Shown here: positions 41,336-50,796 of the stretch, piece after piece
How the letters are laid out: each line of letters opens with the position of its first letter
Numbering within the stretch: position 1 is the stretch's first letter
Source: DATBGO01 sp050011895
Lineage (GTDB): Bacteria > Actinomycetota > Actinomycetes > Streptosporangiales > Streptosporangiaceae
Length of the DNA stretch: 64,000 nt
Assembly (NCBI GenBank): GCA_050011895.1
Contig: JBEKIF010000027.1
Coordinates: 17,584-81,583 of the forward strand
Direction: 5' to 3'
Made by a program: the position numbers and the translations under genes
Notes under the pieces: generated by a model
Told to the model about the DNA's origin: nothing
Database searches by the model: none
The model's input: the letters and a program-made list of their open reading frames with translations, nothing else

Positions 41336-42190
41336 ATGGGCGGGATTTGTGTGCCTTGTTTCGATGGCGGCCGCTTGGCTCATGATCTCGCCGCGGCGGC
41401 CGGCCAGCTGCTGCTGAAGCTGCGGGCGGGCGGGGGCGATCCGGAGGCCCTGCGGGATGACGGCGACCGGCTTTCGCATGAGTTTCTGGCTGGCGAACTT
41501 GCCCGGCAGCGGCCTGACGACGCAGTGCTGTCCGAGGAGGGCGTCGATGACCTTGCCCGGCTGTCAGCAGACCGGGTCTGGATCGTGGACCCGCTGGACG
41601 GCACTAGGGAATTCGGCGAGCCAGGGCGAACGGACTGGGCGGTGCACGTTGCCCTATGGGAGCTGGGCGAGCTCACTGCCGGAGCGGTGGCGCTACCGGC
41701 CCAGGGCAAGGTTTTGAGCACGGTCGGCTCGTGGTCAGGTCCGGAGATCCAGTCTCCGGTCGGTTCGGCGGCTCAGTTCGGTTCGGCGGCTCAGTTCGGT
41801 TCGGCGGCTCGAGTCGGTTCGGCGGCTCAGTTCGGCCAGCGCCAGCTCAGGCTCGTGGTCAGCCGCACCAGGCCGCCCGACTTCGCGCCGCGGCTCGCCG
41901 GGCAGATCGGCGCGGCCCTGCTGCCGCTTGGCTCGGCCGGGGCCAAGGCCGCCGCCGTGATCTGCGGGGATGCGGACGCTTACGTGCATACCGGCACGCT
42001 GCATGAGTGGGACTCTGCCGCGCCGGTCGCGGTCGCCCGGGCAGCAGGCCTGCATGCCTCGCGAATTGACGGCTCAGAGCTGGCCTATAACCAGGCTGAG
42101 CCCTGGCTGCCGGATCTCCTGATCTGTCCGGTCGCGCTCGCAGACACGCTGCTCGGGGCAATCAGCTCCGCCATGCACCGTCAGGAATGA
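41336..42190 (+). CDS. Inositol monophosphatase / CysQ-like phosphatase
   Basis: 284 residues of the Li+-sensitive phosphatase family (inositol phosphate, PAP or fructose-bisphosphate phosphatases). Metal-site motifs: LSEEGVDD (Glu) and VWIVDPLDGTREFGEPGRTDWAVHVALW (D-P-x-D-G-T). HEWDSAAPVAVARAAG matches the C-terminal motif W-D-x-A-A. CysQ-like PAP phosphatases of actinobacteria are the best fit. GTG or ATG starts at 41321-41336 are possible. Between the motifs is an insertion of six-residue GSAAQF-type repeats from the tandem repeat 41762-41833. Confidence 0.85.
   Translation: MGGICVPCFDGGRLAHDLAAAAGQLLLKLRAGGGDPEALRDDGDRLSHEFLAGELARQRPDDAVLSEEGVDDLARLSADRVWIVDPLDGTREFGEPGRTDWAVHVALWELGELTAGAVALPAQGKVLSTVGSWSGPEIQSPVGSAAQFGSAAQFGSAARVGSAAQFGQRQLRLVVSRTRPPDFAPRLAGQIGAALLPLGSAGAKAAAVICGDADAYVHTGTLHEWDSAAPVAVARAAGLHASRIDGSELAYNQAEPWLPDLLICPVALADTLLGAISSAMHRQE
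41762..41833. repeat. 18-bp tandem repeat in the CysQ-like gene
   Basis: Four units of ggttcggcggctcagttc (41762-41779, 41780-41797, 41798-41815 with changes, 41816-41833), in frame, adding 24 residues between two core motifs. Confidence 0.9.
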
Positions 42191-42270
42191 GCCCGCCCTG
42201 TTCACGGGCAGGCCAAGGCCTCCGCACCGGGGTGGCGACGCGCCTGTTGCGGAAACGTTGGCGTACGCGC

Positions 42271-43788
42271 TCAGGCATCCGGGCCCGTCCTTGCCCGCTC
42301 GGCAGGCAGCGCGTGCCGGAGCCCGCGCGTGCCCCGTCCGCTGGCCAGTCGCGGGATCAAGGGTGCGGTGGTGCGGCGGCGGATGGCGCCGCCCCACAGG
42401 CCCGCTCCGTAGGCCATGTCATCCAGCCGGCGGATCAGCAGGTAACCGAGGGGATTCAGGCTCGAGCCGCTCTGCCGGTAGTCGATCAGCCCCTCGATTG
42501 CGGCGCCGGCAATGAGCACGTGTCGTGCCCGTCGGTTCATCACGGCGGCGAGTACGGCTGCCGGCCAGTAGTGCCTGGTGGCGCACCGTGTCAGCTGTCC
42601 TGCTGTGCCGCGCACTGCAGCCAGCGTCAGCAGCGCGCCGGCTCGGATGGGAGTGTCCGCGTCGGGTATTCGGCGGATCAGGCGTATCGCTGCCCCCGTG
42701 GTTAGCGCCACGGCGACGCCGAGCGGGACCGGCCGGCCGCGGAGTGCGAGCGCGCACGCCGCGACCGACCATGGTGCGGCGTTCAACGGCGGCACTTGGC
42801 CGGGGTGCCGCAGGGCCAGGTCGGCCGCTGCGGACCCGTAGCTGGCTCGCTGTGCGAGCCAGCTACGCAGATTGGCGCGGTGGCAATGGCCCACTCGGGC
42901 GCTGGGCACGTAGCGCATTCGCCAGCCGGCATGATGCAGTCGCAGGCACAGGTCGACGTCTTCGCCGAACCTGAGCTCCGGGGCGAATCCGCCGCCCACG
43001 GCCGCCTTGCGGACTACCAATGCCGCGCCCGGGACGTATGCCAGCGCGGACAGCGGCGCGATCGGTGCCTCGCGCCCGCCCATCCCCAGCGGCGACCGGA
43101 CGTCCTCGTACTGGTCGAGGCAATCTGGATGACGCTGGGGTATGCCAACCACCCGGGGCGCCGCCAGCGCCAGGGCCGGATCGGCGAACTGTGCCAGCAG
43201 CGGGCTCAGCCAGCCGGGCTCGGGCAGCACGTCGGAGTCGCAGAACGCGACATATCCGGTCCTGGCCTGCCGCAGCCCGGTGTTGCGCGCCGCAGCGGGC
43301 CCCTGGTTGTGTGGATGAACGAGCAGGGTGGCGCCGTGCACGCGGGTCACCGCGGCCACCGCAGCGCGGTTCACGGATCCGTCGTCGACGACCAGCGCCG
43401 GAACACCCGATGTCTCTGGGTCGGCGCACAGGGCGGTCAGCAGCTGGTCCAGCCGGTGCGCCCGATCCCGTACCGGGATCACGATCGTGACGTCGCGGAC
43501 GGGCTGAGCAGGGGGGCGCGGGTGCACGACGGCGATATCCACGAGCCGCCGGGCCATTGCCGCTGTCGCCGCGTCCGCCACGGTGAACCTGCCGAGTTCG
43601 AGAATTCGCGCCGCCGGCTTGCTAAGCCGCAGCAGCCTGGGGGGCGAGCCGCCGAGCATCAGCCGGCCATCACGGGAGCGGTGCACGTCGTCGGCGAGCT
43701 CGACGGTAAAGCCGTTGGGCAGCGTGGTATCCGGGGGGGCCGCCAGCTCGGCAAGTGCGCTGGCATCGGGCGGGTATGGTCGCGTCAT
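42271..43788 (-). CDS. mftF: Mycofactocin biosynthesis glycosyltransferase MftF
   Basis: 505 residues; start ATG 43788 overlaps the SDR stop by 4 bp. GT2 fold: VTIVIPVRDRAHRLDQLLTAL, VVDDGSVNRAA, NQGPAAARNTG, and D-x-D-like CDSDVLPEPGW, then FGEDVDLCLRLHHAGW. MftF decorates the premycofactocin tail with beta-1,4-glucose units. N-terminal residues are helical, and the C-terminal 150 residues contain probable membrane-associated segments. Last gene of the mft operon. MftF identity comes from the fold, the length and the operon. Confidence 0.9.
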   Translation of the reverse strand: MTRPYPPDASALAELAAPPDTTLPNGFTVELADDVHRSRDGRLMLGGSPPRLLRLSKPAARILELGRFTVADAATAAMARRLVDIAVVHPRPPAQPVRDVTIVIPVRDRAHRLDQLLTALCADPETSGVPALVVDDGSVNRAAVAAVTRVHGATLLVHPHNQGPAAARNTGLRQARTGYVAFCDSDVLPEPGWLSPLLAQFADPALALAAPRVVGIPQRHPDCLDQYEDVRSPLGMGGREAPIAPLSALAYVPGAALVVRKAAVGGGFAPELRFGEDVDLCLRLHHAGWRMRYVPSARVGHCHRANLRSWLAQRASYGSAAADLALRHPGQVPPLNAAPWSVAACALALRGRPVPLGVAVALTTGAAIRLIRRIPDADTPIRAGALLTLAAVRGTAGQLTRCATRHYWPAAVLAAVMNRRARHVLIAGAAIEGLIDYRQSGSSLNPLGYLLIRRLDDMAYGAGLWGGAIRRRTTAPLIPRLASGRGTRGLRHALPAERARTGPDA

Positions 43789-44570
43789 CCCGTGAATCCC
43801 CCGTCGGCGTGCAGCACGGATCCTGTGACGGCGCTGGCCTCGGGCGAGCAGGCCCACGCCACCACCGACGCCACCTCCTCCGGCTCAAGCAGCCGACGCA
43901 CCAGCTGGTGGTCAGCGAGTTGCTCGGCGTCGGCGAGCTGGTAAATGTCCGCGGTCGCCTGCAGCATGTCGGTCCTGGTGGACCCCGGAGAGATGGCGAC
44001 CGCATTCACCCCTGTTCCCTGCAGGTCACAGGCGAGGCCGCGGACCAGTCCCAGCACGGCATGCTTGGCTGCACAGTACCCGCCGAGCCGCCACAGGCCG
44101 CGGTGCGCTGCCGCCGAGGCTAGCGCGACAAAGCGGCCGTGCCGGGGCTGCGGACTGCGCAAGAGCGCCGGCACGGCGGCGCGCGCCAGGTTCAGCACCC
44201 CGGTCACGTCCACATCAAGGAGCGTCCGCCAGCCCGTATCCGACAGCTCCCATGCCGGCCCGCCGCCGAGAATGACCGCCGCCGCGGCCACTGCGGCGTC
44301 CAGCCGGCCGAACTCGCGTTCAGCCGCCGCTACGGCACCGGTCAGGGCGGCGGCGTCACGCACGTCCGCTTGCACTGGGCACACCTGCGGGAAAGCCGCG
44401 GCGAGGGCGGCAAGCTGGTCCGGGCTGGCGAGCGGGTACGGCACGTCCGGGTCGTCGGCGCAGCAGTCGACCGCGACCACGGCCCAGCCGTCTCCGGCCA
44501 GGCGGCGGACCACAGCGGCGCCGATGCCCCGCGCGGCACCGCTGACCACCGCGACCCGCTGGCCGATCAT
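43785..44570 (-). CDS. Mycofactocin-associated SDR oxidoreductase
   Basis: 261 residues, classical SDR: VVSGAARGIGAAV, a mycofactocin-type insertion in VDCCADDPDVPYPLASPDQL, catalytic Ser/Tyr/Lys in LASAAAHRGLWRLGGYCAAKHAV. That insertion after strand 2 is a mark of SDRs that keep NAD bound and hand electrons to mycofactocin. Starts with ATG 44570, overlapping the mftE stop by 4 bp, and overlaps mftF by 4 bp. The alcohol or ketone substrate is unknown. Confidence 0.9.
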   Translation of the reverse strand: MIGQRVAVVSGAARGIGAAVVRRLAGDGWAVVAVDCCADDPDVPYPLASPDQLAALAAAFPQVCPVQADVRDAAALTGAVAAAEREFGRLDAAVAAAAVILGGGPAWELSDTGWRTLLDVDVTGVLNLARAAVPALLRSPQPRHGRFVALASAAAHRGLWRLGGYCAAKHAVLGLVRGLACDLQGTGVNAVAISPGSTRTDMLQATADIYQLADAEQLADHQLVRRLLEPEEVASVVAWACSPEASAVTGSVLHADGGFTG

Positions 44571-45358
44571 GCCTGGGCTCCGGCCGCCGCCGATGCGGAA
44601 GCGGGTCCGGCGGCAGGCGACCCCACGGGCGCGGGCGGGCGGGCGGCCAGGCGGCCCTGCTCGTTGACCCGCCATGCCCTGATGTCGCGGGCAAGCCGCG
44701 CCGCCATCCCGGCCAGCAGCTTCTCGCCCTGCTGGGCGCTGGCCCCGGCGGGGTCCCCGAGCACGCCGGACTCGCTGACCCCGCGGACGGACTTGGCCAT
44801 CAGCCGGTCCATCAGCCGCTCGATCGGCTCGCACGGGCCGGCGACGGCGCGCTCGGCATGCACGGCCGCGCTGCGCAGCGCCAGCATCATGGAGGTCTCG
44901 GCCTGCCCGGCGTGCAGGTCACCGCCGGCCGGAAGGCACGGCCACCATGCGGCGTCGCAGCCCTCGCGCCGCAGCGTGGCGACTGCGGCCGGCATGCTGG
45001 GCAGGTTGCCGCCGTGCCCGTTGATGACTAGCAGCCGTCCGGCCCAGCGCAGCATCGAGCGGCCAAGCTCGACGATCAGCAGCGATAGTGCCTCGTGCCC
45101 GATCGACACGGTACCGGGAAAGCCCTCGTGCTCGCCGCTCGCCCCGTATGGCTGGCCGGGCGCGACGAGGATGCTCGTGTCATCGGAGAGCAGCGCGACG
45201 GTCCGTTCGGCGACGTCCTGCGCGACCGCCAGGTCCGTATCCAGCGGTAGATGCGGACCATGCTGCTCGCAGGACCCCAGCGGCAGCACGACGAGCGGCT
45301 TCCGGCCGGCCAGGTCCGGCCAGCTCCGGTCGGCGAGCCTCGCGATCAATCTAGTCAC
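44567..45358 (-). CDS. mftE: Mycofactocin system creatininase-family peptidase MftE
   Basis: 263 residues, creatininase fold. Metal-binding motifs: LPLGSCEQHGPHLPLDTD, GHEGFPGT-like GEHEGFPGTVSIG, NGHGGN, and GDLHAGQAETSMML. MftE cleaves the modified MftA after the MftC crosslink to release the cyclised Val-Tyr product. The C-terminal 30 residues (RPPAPVGSPAAGP...) are a low-complexity Ala/Pro extension. It overlaps fixA by 8 bp. Confidence 0.93.
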   Translation of the reverse strand: MTRLIARLADRSWPDLAGRKPLVVLPLGSCEQHGPHLPLDTDLAVAQDVAERTVALLSDDTSILVAPGQPYGASGEHEGFPGTVSIGHEALSLLIVELGRSMLRWAGRLLVINGHGGNLPSMPAAVATLRREGCDAAWWPCLPAGGDLHAGQAETSMMLALRSAAVHAERAVAGPCEPIERLMDRLMAKSVRGVSESGVLGDPAGASAQQGEKLLAGMAARLARDIRAWRVNEQGRLAARPPAPVGSPAAGPASASAAAGAQA

Positions 45359-46229
45359 CCACGGCGAGATAGCCGTGGCGACCGAGGTACGCGAGCAGTT
45401 CGTCGGCGGCCGGTCCGGGGGACAGCGGACCGAGCACGGTGGGTGGGGTGCGCTCTACGAGCGCTCCGGTTAGCTCCAGCGTCCGGCGCAGGGCCGAACC
45501 GGACGGACCCGCGAGCTCGCGCGGCCGGGGCCGGTACGGATGTGCGCCCAGCACCCGGATCCGTCGCGGCGCGGCGGCGGCCGGCGTGCCGGCCACCGTG
45601 ATCGCAGCGTTCTCGCTGGCCAGGGTGGCGGGTAGCCCGGCCCGCCGCAACCGTACCCCGGCCGCCTCGACCGACACCACGGCCGGCGGCCGCACTATCA
45701 GCACCTCGCGGCGACCGCCGTCGAGGCGCCGGTGCACCCGCAATGCGCGATCGTCCGCGGGCTCCAGCTGCACGCAGCCCAGGGCCTGCGCCGCGCCTAG
45801 CGACGCAGCCAGGAACGCGGGAAACGAGCCGGTGGCCCGGTCGGCCGTCCGGTCGCCGCACAGCACCAGAGCCGGCACCCCGTAGTACTGGCGCAGGGCC
45901 ACGGCGAGCGCGGCGGCGGATTCCTGCTCTCCGCCGACCAGGCCGGCCGGGCGCGGGGCCGCCGTCCAGCTGGCCGGCTCGACGCGCAGCCCCTGCGCAG
46001 CGCCTGCCGCCAGCGCGTCCCGCAGCATCGCATCGGCCTCGGCCGGGCCGACGGTGGCCGCGACCACCTGGGCATCCCACCGCTCCGCCAAGCGCAGCGC
46101 GTGCTCCAGGGCAGCGAGCTCCGACTGGTTCGGCCCGCGGTCGCGCCGGTCGGCGCGCACCGCCCCGGTCAGCGGGTCGACTTCGGTCTCGCGCCAGGAC
46201 CAGCCAAGCGCCGCGACGATCACCGTCAT
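45351..46229 (-). CDS. fixA: ETF beta-type subunit FixA, mycofactocin-associated
   Basis: 292 residues with an ETF-beta-like Rossmann fold: MTVIVAALGWSWRETEVD start, NQSELAALEHALRLAERWDAQVVAATVG and ALVLCGDRTADRATGSFPAFLAASLG. With FixB it should form an FAD-containing electron-transfer flavoprotein. FixX ends only 6 bp upstream on the same strand. Divergent from housekeeping ETFs, as is usual for those in mft operons. Confidence 0.88.
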   Translation of the reverse strand: MTVIVAALGWSWRETEVDPLTGAVRADRRDRGPNQSELAALEHALRLAERWDAQVVAATVGPAEADAMLRDALAAGAAQGLRVEPASWTAAPRPAGLVGGEQESAAALAVALRQYYGVPALVLCGDRTADRATGSFPAFLAASLGAAQALGCVQLEPADDRALRVHRRLDGGRREVLIVRPPAVVSVEAAGVRLRRAGLPATLASENAAITVAGTPAAAAPRRIRVLGAHPYRPRPRELAGPSGSALRRTLELTGALVERTPPTVLGPLSPGPAADELLAYLGRHGYLAVGD

Positions 46230-46235
46230 GCTCCC

Positions 46236-46526
46236 TCACCCCCTCCGGAATACAACGCCGTCGCCGCCCGCAGGGTAACTCCAGGAGATAGCTCCCTCGC
46301 GATTGCAGACCTGATAGCAAGTACCGCATTCGAAGCACTGCTCGTAGCTGAAAAGGATGCCGCCGCCGGCTGTCGGCACGAACAGGCTGGCCGGACAGGC
46401 GTGCACGCACTCCTTGGTCGTGCAGGAGCGGCATACGTCGGAGTCGACCGTGATGTGCGCCCGTTCGCCGACCCGGAACTCGACGCTCGCCATCCGCTCG
46501 TCGAAGGACATCTCGGCGTAGCTCAT
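46236..46526 (-). CDS. fixX: FixX-like ferredoxin
   Basis: 96 residues. Cysteine pattern CRSC-TTKEC-VHAC and C-FEC-GTC-YQVCNREG gives a [4Fe-4S] or 2[4Fe-4S] ferredoxin with a FixX-like end (AISWSYPAGGDGV). Passes electrons with FixC from the ETF to quinone. Lies 13 bp downstream of fixC. Confidence 0.9.
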   Translation of the reverse strand: MSYAEMSFDERMASVEFRVGERAHITVDSDVCRSCTTKECVHACPASLFVPTAGGGILFSYEQCFECGTCYQVCNREGAISWSYPAGGDGVVFRRG

Positions 46527-46539
46527 CTGTTTCGCCCCC

Positions 46540-47853
46540 TCATCGATATGCCCGGAGCGCCTGCCAGCCGTCCCTCGCCAGATGTCGCAGCCTGACCTTG
46601 TTGAGGCTGACCGCCCGGAAGAACTCCCTGGCCATACCGAGCTTGGGATGCGGGTTAGTGACCGTGAACACCTGCTCGACGAAGTCGCAGGCCAGTCCCG
46701 GGTAGTCCCGCTGCATCCGGTCGGCGAGCACGATATCGGCCGCGTTGCGCAGCCGTTTGTGGTCGGCGAGCACGAAGCTCGACTGCAGCCGCCGCCGGTA
46801 GCCGGCCAGGCCGCGAGCGGATGTGTCGCCTGCCGCGATCGCTTCGGCGGCGGTCCGGCCTGCTGCCAGGCCGGCGCCGATCGCGAAGTTGACGCCCTCC
46901 AGCCATAGACCGGCAGCCAGGCACATGGACGCGGCGTCGCCGGCCACCAGCATGCCGTCGATGGCCAGCCGCGGCATGGCCCGGTAGCCGCCCTCGGGGA
47001 TCAGGTGGGCGGAATACTCCTTCAGCTCCGCGCCCCGCAGGTACGGCGCGATCGCTGGGTGCGCCTTGACGCCGGCGACGAGCTCCTCGGGCCGGATTTT
47101 AGCCTCGGCCAGGCCCTCGAGTCCGACCACGACGCCCACGTTGACCGTGTCGAGGTTGGTGTAGAGGAAGCCGCCGCCGGGAATCCCGCTGGTGCAGCCG
47201 ACCATCTCGATGTCCATGCCCTGGTCGCCGACTAGGCCGAACCGCTTGTCAATCACCTCGCGCGGCAGCGCGAGCGTCTCCTTGACGCCCAGAGTTGTGT
47301 GGGCCGGGCTGGTGCGCGGCAGCAGTCCGGCCTCCTTGGCCAGGAACGAGTTCACGCCGTCGCAGGCGATCACGATCCTGGCGCGGATGTCGCCATCGGG
47401 CCGGTCGGTGCGGACGCCGGCGATCCGGCCGGCGGAGTCCCGCAGCAGGCCGGTGGCCACTGTCGAGCTGATCAGCCGGGCACCGGCCGTGACCGCCTTG
47501 CCGGCCAGCCAGGTGTCGAAGTCGGCACGGTAGGTGGTCATCCCGTTGTAGGGCGGCCGATCCCAGGCACTGGTGCGGTAGTCGACGGTCAGCGCCTGGG
47601 TCGACGTCATGAGCATGGTGGCGCGCCGGGTTACCCACCGCTGCACCGGCACCTCGGTCCACCACTGCGGCACGACCTCGTCGAGGATCCGCCCGTACAC
47701 CACACCGCCGTAGACGTTCTTGGCGCCGGGGAAGGCCCCGCGCTCCACCATGACCACATCGCGGCCTGCCTTGGCAAGCTCCAGTGCCGCGGCCGATCCC
47801 GCGGGCCCGGCGCCGACGACCACTGCGTCGACAGTCAGCACGTCATCCGGCAC
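46540..47853 (-). CDS. fixC: FixC / ETF-quinone oxidoreductase-like flavoprotein
   Basis: 437 residues with N-terminal FAD site VDAVVVGAGPAGSAAALELAKAGRDVVMVERG, a GAKNVYGGVVYG segment specific to FixC/ETF-QO, and C-terminal GDAASMCLAAGLWLEGVNFAIGAG. It overlaps the fixB start-end region by about 11 bp. Known relatives take electrons from ETF and reduce quinone or a low-potential acceptor. Membrane-peripheral. Confidence 0.9.
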   Translation of the reverse strand: MPDDVLTVDAVVVGAGPAGSAAALELAKAGRDVVMVERGAFPGAKNVYGGVVYGRILDEVVPQWWTEVPVQRWVTRRATMLMTSTQALTVDYRTSAWDRPPYNGMTTYRADFDTWLAGKAVTAGARLISSTVATGLLRDSAGRIAGVRTDRPDGDIRARIVIACDGVNSFLAKEAGLLPRTSPAHTTLGVKETLALPREVIDKRFGLVGDQGMDIEMVGCTSGIPGGGFLYTNLDTVNVGVVVGLEGLAEAKIRPEELVAGVKAHPAIAPYLRGAELKEYSAHLIPEGGYRAMPRLAIDGMLVAGDAASMCLAAGLWLEGVNFAIGAGLAAGRTAAEAIAAGDTSARGLAGYRRRLQSSFVLADHKRLRNAADIVLADRMQRDYPGLACDFVEQVFTVTNPHPKLGMAREFFRAVSLNKVRLRHLARDGWQALRAYR

Positions 47854-48820
47854 GGCTCGCCCCCGTCGAAAGGGCCGCCAGGACCGCGGTCACGCCGAGC
47901 CGTTCGGCCAACTCCCTGAGCACCGCCGGGGCGTCGGCGACGATACCGAGATCGGCCATCGCCGTCATCGGGCAGGACGGGTCGGTATTTACGCTCACCA
48001 CGTGCTCCGGCGCGCCGAGCCCGCCGGCGTGCTGCGCGGCGCCGGAGATGCCGAACGCGATGTACAGCTCCGGGCTGACGGACACCCCGGTGGTGCCGAT
48101 CTGCCGGTCGTAGCTCATCCAGCCCGCGTCGGTCACGACCCGGGTGGCGCCCGCGCTCGCTTCCAGCGCTGCTCCCACGTCGGCCAGCAGCCGCATCACG
48201 GCCGCGCCGTCCGCACCGGCCGGCACCAGGCCGGCGCCGCCGCCAACGATCCGGCGGGCCTCGGCCAGGTCCGCCGTACTTGGCTCTGGTTGCAGCACCT
48301 CGATGCTCTCGGCATCGCAGCCGGTCCCGGCTGCGGCCAGCGACAGCGTGCTCACCTGAACCGAGGCCACCGGCTCGGGCTTGCCGCGGCTACCGGGCCG
48401 CAGCGTCACCACCACCGGCCCGTCCACCCCCACCCGCACCGACAGCCGGTCGTCGAGCCTGGTCACCTCCACCTCCTCCGGTGCGCACCGGACGGCGCCT
48501 GCCAGCAGCGGCCGGCCCAGGGCCACGGCCAGCCTCGGCGCGAGATCACGGCCGTCCGGTGACTCGGGCAGCAGCACCATGTCCACGCCAGGCAGCGCCT
48601 CGGCCAGTGCGCTGGCCAGTGCGGCCGGGGCGACCGAGGACCGCTCGGCCAGCCAGACCCGGCTGGCCGAGTCCAGCCGGCCGGCCGCCTCGCCGGTCTC
48701 CGACCCCGCCACCAGCACCGCGCCGCCGGCCTCGGCCACCGTCTCGTCCGCGCCGGCCGGCAGCTGGCCGTCCCGGACCACCACGACGGCGAGGAACTTG
48801 ATGTCGGCGGGGATGGTCAT
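47843..48820 (-). CDS. fixB: ETF alpha-type subunit FixB, mycofactocin-associated
   Basis: 325 residues. The C-terminal FAD-binding domain is clear: IVGGGAGL, ATRVVTDAGWMSYDRQIGTTGVSVSPELYIAFGISGAAQHAGGL and VNTDPSCPMTAMADLGIVAD. The N-terminal domain is divergent. ATG 48820 overlaps the OYE2 stop by 4 bp (ATGA), so translation is coupled. Makes the ETF dimer with FixA. Confidence 0.92.
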   Translation of the reverse strand: MTIPADIKFLAVVVVRDGQLPAGADETVAEAGGAVLVAGSETGEAAGRLDSASRVWLAERSSVAPAALASALAEALPGVDMVLLPESPDGRDLAPRLAVALGRPLLAGAVRCAPEEVEVTRLDDRLSVRVGVDGPVVVTLRPGSRGKPEPVASVQVSTLSLAAAGTGCDAESIEVLQPEPSTADLAEARRIVGGGAGLVPAGADGAAVMRLLADVGAALEASAGATRVVTDAGWMSYDRQIGTTGVSVSPELYIAFGISGAAQHAGGLGAPEHVVSVNTDPSCPMTAMADLGIVADAPAVLRELAERLGVTAVLAALSTGASRAG

Positions 48821-50796
48821 AGCGCCACCGCCACCCGGTGTCCTTCGATCACGGCGGCGTGCGCCCGGCGTGGCGTGACGCAGTCGCCGACGCGGTGTAC
48901 CTCGAACGACGCGGCCTGCAGCTCCTGCCACAGCTCGTCCTCGGGCACCTGATGGACCGCGCACACCACCCAGTCGCAGCGCCGTTGCGCGGGCTGGCCG
49001 GTGGGATGGTGCAGCAGCGAGAGCTCGACCCCGCCGGAGCCGCCGTCCTGCCCGTCGTCGCCAGCAGCGCCGACCACCACCAGGTCGGTGGCCTGGCGGA
49101 TGCCCTTGGCATGCGCCCGCACGTTAAAGGTCTCCATGTCCAGGGTCACGCCGAGATCCTGGCCGACGACCATGCCGGCGGTGATGATCTCTACCGCACA
49201 GCCCCGATCTGCCAGCAGCTCGGCGACGCTGGTGGCCTGGTGGAAGCCGAGGTCGTCGACAACAATCACCTGCCCGGCGGGCGCGGCGCGGCCTTCGAGC
49301 ACGTCGCGGACGTCCACAACCCGCGGATGACCGGCGGCCCAGTACGGCGGTTGCGGCCGCGCCCCGGTGGCCAGCACCACGGCGTCCGGCGCCTCGGCGT
49401 GCAGCGACGGCGCCGTGGCAGCCACGCCGGTCCTGATCTCCACCCCGGAGCGCTGGCATTCCGCCGCCAGGTTGCGCACTACGTCGAGGAACTCTGCGCG
49501 GGACGGGACTGAGGCGGCTACGGCCACCTGGCCGCCAGTGCGAGGCTGCCGCTCCAGCAGCGTGACCTGGTGGCCGCGCTGGGCCGCGGTGGCTGCCGCC
49601 TGCAGCCCGGCCGGGCCACCGCCGACCACGATCACCCGCCTGCCGCGGCGGTGCGGCGGCGGCAGCAGGACGGCCTCCCGGCCGGTGCGGGGGTTCTCGA
49701 TGCAGCCCAGCCAGCGGTTCAGGCCCATCCGGCCGACGCATTCCTGGTTGCAGGACAGGCAGGTGCGGATCTGTGTGGCGTACCCTGAGCGCGCCTTGGC
49801 GGCGAAGTCGGGATCGGCGATCTGCCCGCGCACCACGCCGACCAGGTCGCAATGTCCCTCAGCCAGCGCGCGCTCGGCCTGGACCGGATCCTTGATCCGG
49901 CCCACCCCGATCACCGGCAGCCTGACCGCCCGACGGATGGCGTTGGCGATGAACAGCGCGTACCCGGGCGGGATGCTCATAGACGCCTCGATCATGAACA
50001 GCGTCGCGGTCGCCACGCCGATCGAGGTATTGATGTAGTCAACCTGGCCGGTCGCCTCCACCATCCTGGCCACCTCGACCGCCTCGTCGAGCGTGCTCCC
50101 GCCCTCGATCAGCTCGTCGCCGCAGATCCGCACCCCGAGCGCGCGGTCGGGCCCGATCGCCTCGCGCACGGCATCGACTATTTCCAGCAGGATCCGGGCC
50201 CGGGCCGGCAGCGAGCCGCCGTAGGCGTCGGTGCGCTTGTTCGTCGCGGGTGACAGGAATCCGCGCACGATGGAGGAATGCGAGCATTGCAGTTCCACGC
50301 CATCGAATCCGCCTTCCGCGCAGTGCCCGGCCACCGTGGCGTAGCCGGCCACGATCTCGGCGATCTCGTGCCGCTCCACGGCCTTGGGCACCTCGCGGAA
50401 CATCGGATCCGGCACTGGGCTGGGCGCCCACACGGGCAGCCGGGAGAACATCGACGAGGCCTGGCCGCCGTTGTGGTTCAGCTGGGCGAAGATCGGCACG
50501 TCGTGCGCATGCACCGCTGCGGTCATCTTCCGATAGCCGGGGATGACCGCCCGGTGGAAGCCGTGGATCAGCTTCTCGTAGGGCCAGTCGGTGGGATGAG
50601 TCGAGTGCTCCTCCGTGATGATCAGCCCCGCGCCGCCCGCCGCGCGAGCCGCGAAGTAGTCGGCATGCTGCTGGCTCGGCAGGCCGTCCTCGGCGTAGTT
50701 GGTCAGGTGCGCGGAGAACACGATCCGGTTGCGGACCACCACCGGGCCGATCCGCAGCGGCGAGAACAGGTACCGGTACCTGCTGCCCCCGCTCAT
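48817..50796 (-). CDS. Mycofactocin system FadH/OYE-family oxidoreductase 2
   Basis: 659 residues: Old-Yellow-Enzyme FMN barrel (about 1-340, beginning YRYLFSPLRIGPVVVRNRIVFSAHLTNYAEDG), then an Fe-S loop CLSCNQECVGRMGLNRWLGC, then an FAD/NAD-binding domain RRVIVVGGGPAGLQAAATAAQRGHQVTLLER, as in FadH/2,4-dienoyl-CoA reductase and trimethylamine dehydrogenase. Its mft-operon placement fits the named but uncharacterised mycofactocin FadH/OYE proteins. Could move electrons between mycofactocin, NAD(P)H and the Fix proteins, or reduce an enone. Overlaps OYE1 and fixB by 4 bp. Confidence 0.9.
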   Translation of the reverse strand: MSGGSRYRYLFSPLRIGPVVVRNRIVFSAHLTNYAEDGLPSQQHADYFAARAAGGAGLIITEEHSTHPTDWPYEKLIHGFHRAVIPGYRKMTAAVHAHDVPIFAQLNHNGGQASSMFSRLPVWAPSPVPDPMFREVPKAVERHEIAEIVAGYATVAGHCAEGGFDGVELQCSHSSIVRGFLSPATNKRTDAYGGSLPARARILLEIVDAVREAIGPDRALGVRICGDELIEGGSTLDEAVEVARMVEATGQVDYINTSIGVATATLFMIEASMSIPPGYALFIANAIRRAVRLPVIGVGRIKDPVQAERALAEGHCDLVGVVRGQIADPDFAAKARSGYATQIRTCLSCNQECVGRMGLNRWLGCIENPRTGREAVLLPPPHRRGRRVIVVGGGPAGLQAAATAAQRGHQVTLLERQPRTGGQVAVAASVPSRAEFLDVVRNLAAECQRSGVEIRTGVAATAPSLHAEAPDAVVLATGARPQPPYWAAGHPRVVDVRDVLEGRAAPAGQVIVVDDLGFHQATSVAELLADRGCAVEIITAGMVVGQDLGVTLDMETFNVRAHAKGIRQATDLVVVGAAGDDGQDGGSGGVELSLLHHPTGQPAQRRCDWVVCAVHQVPEDELWQELQAASFEVHRVGDCVTPRRAHAAVIEGHRVAVAL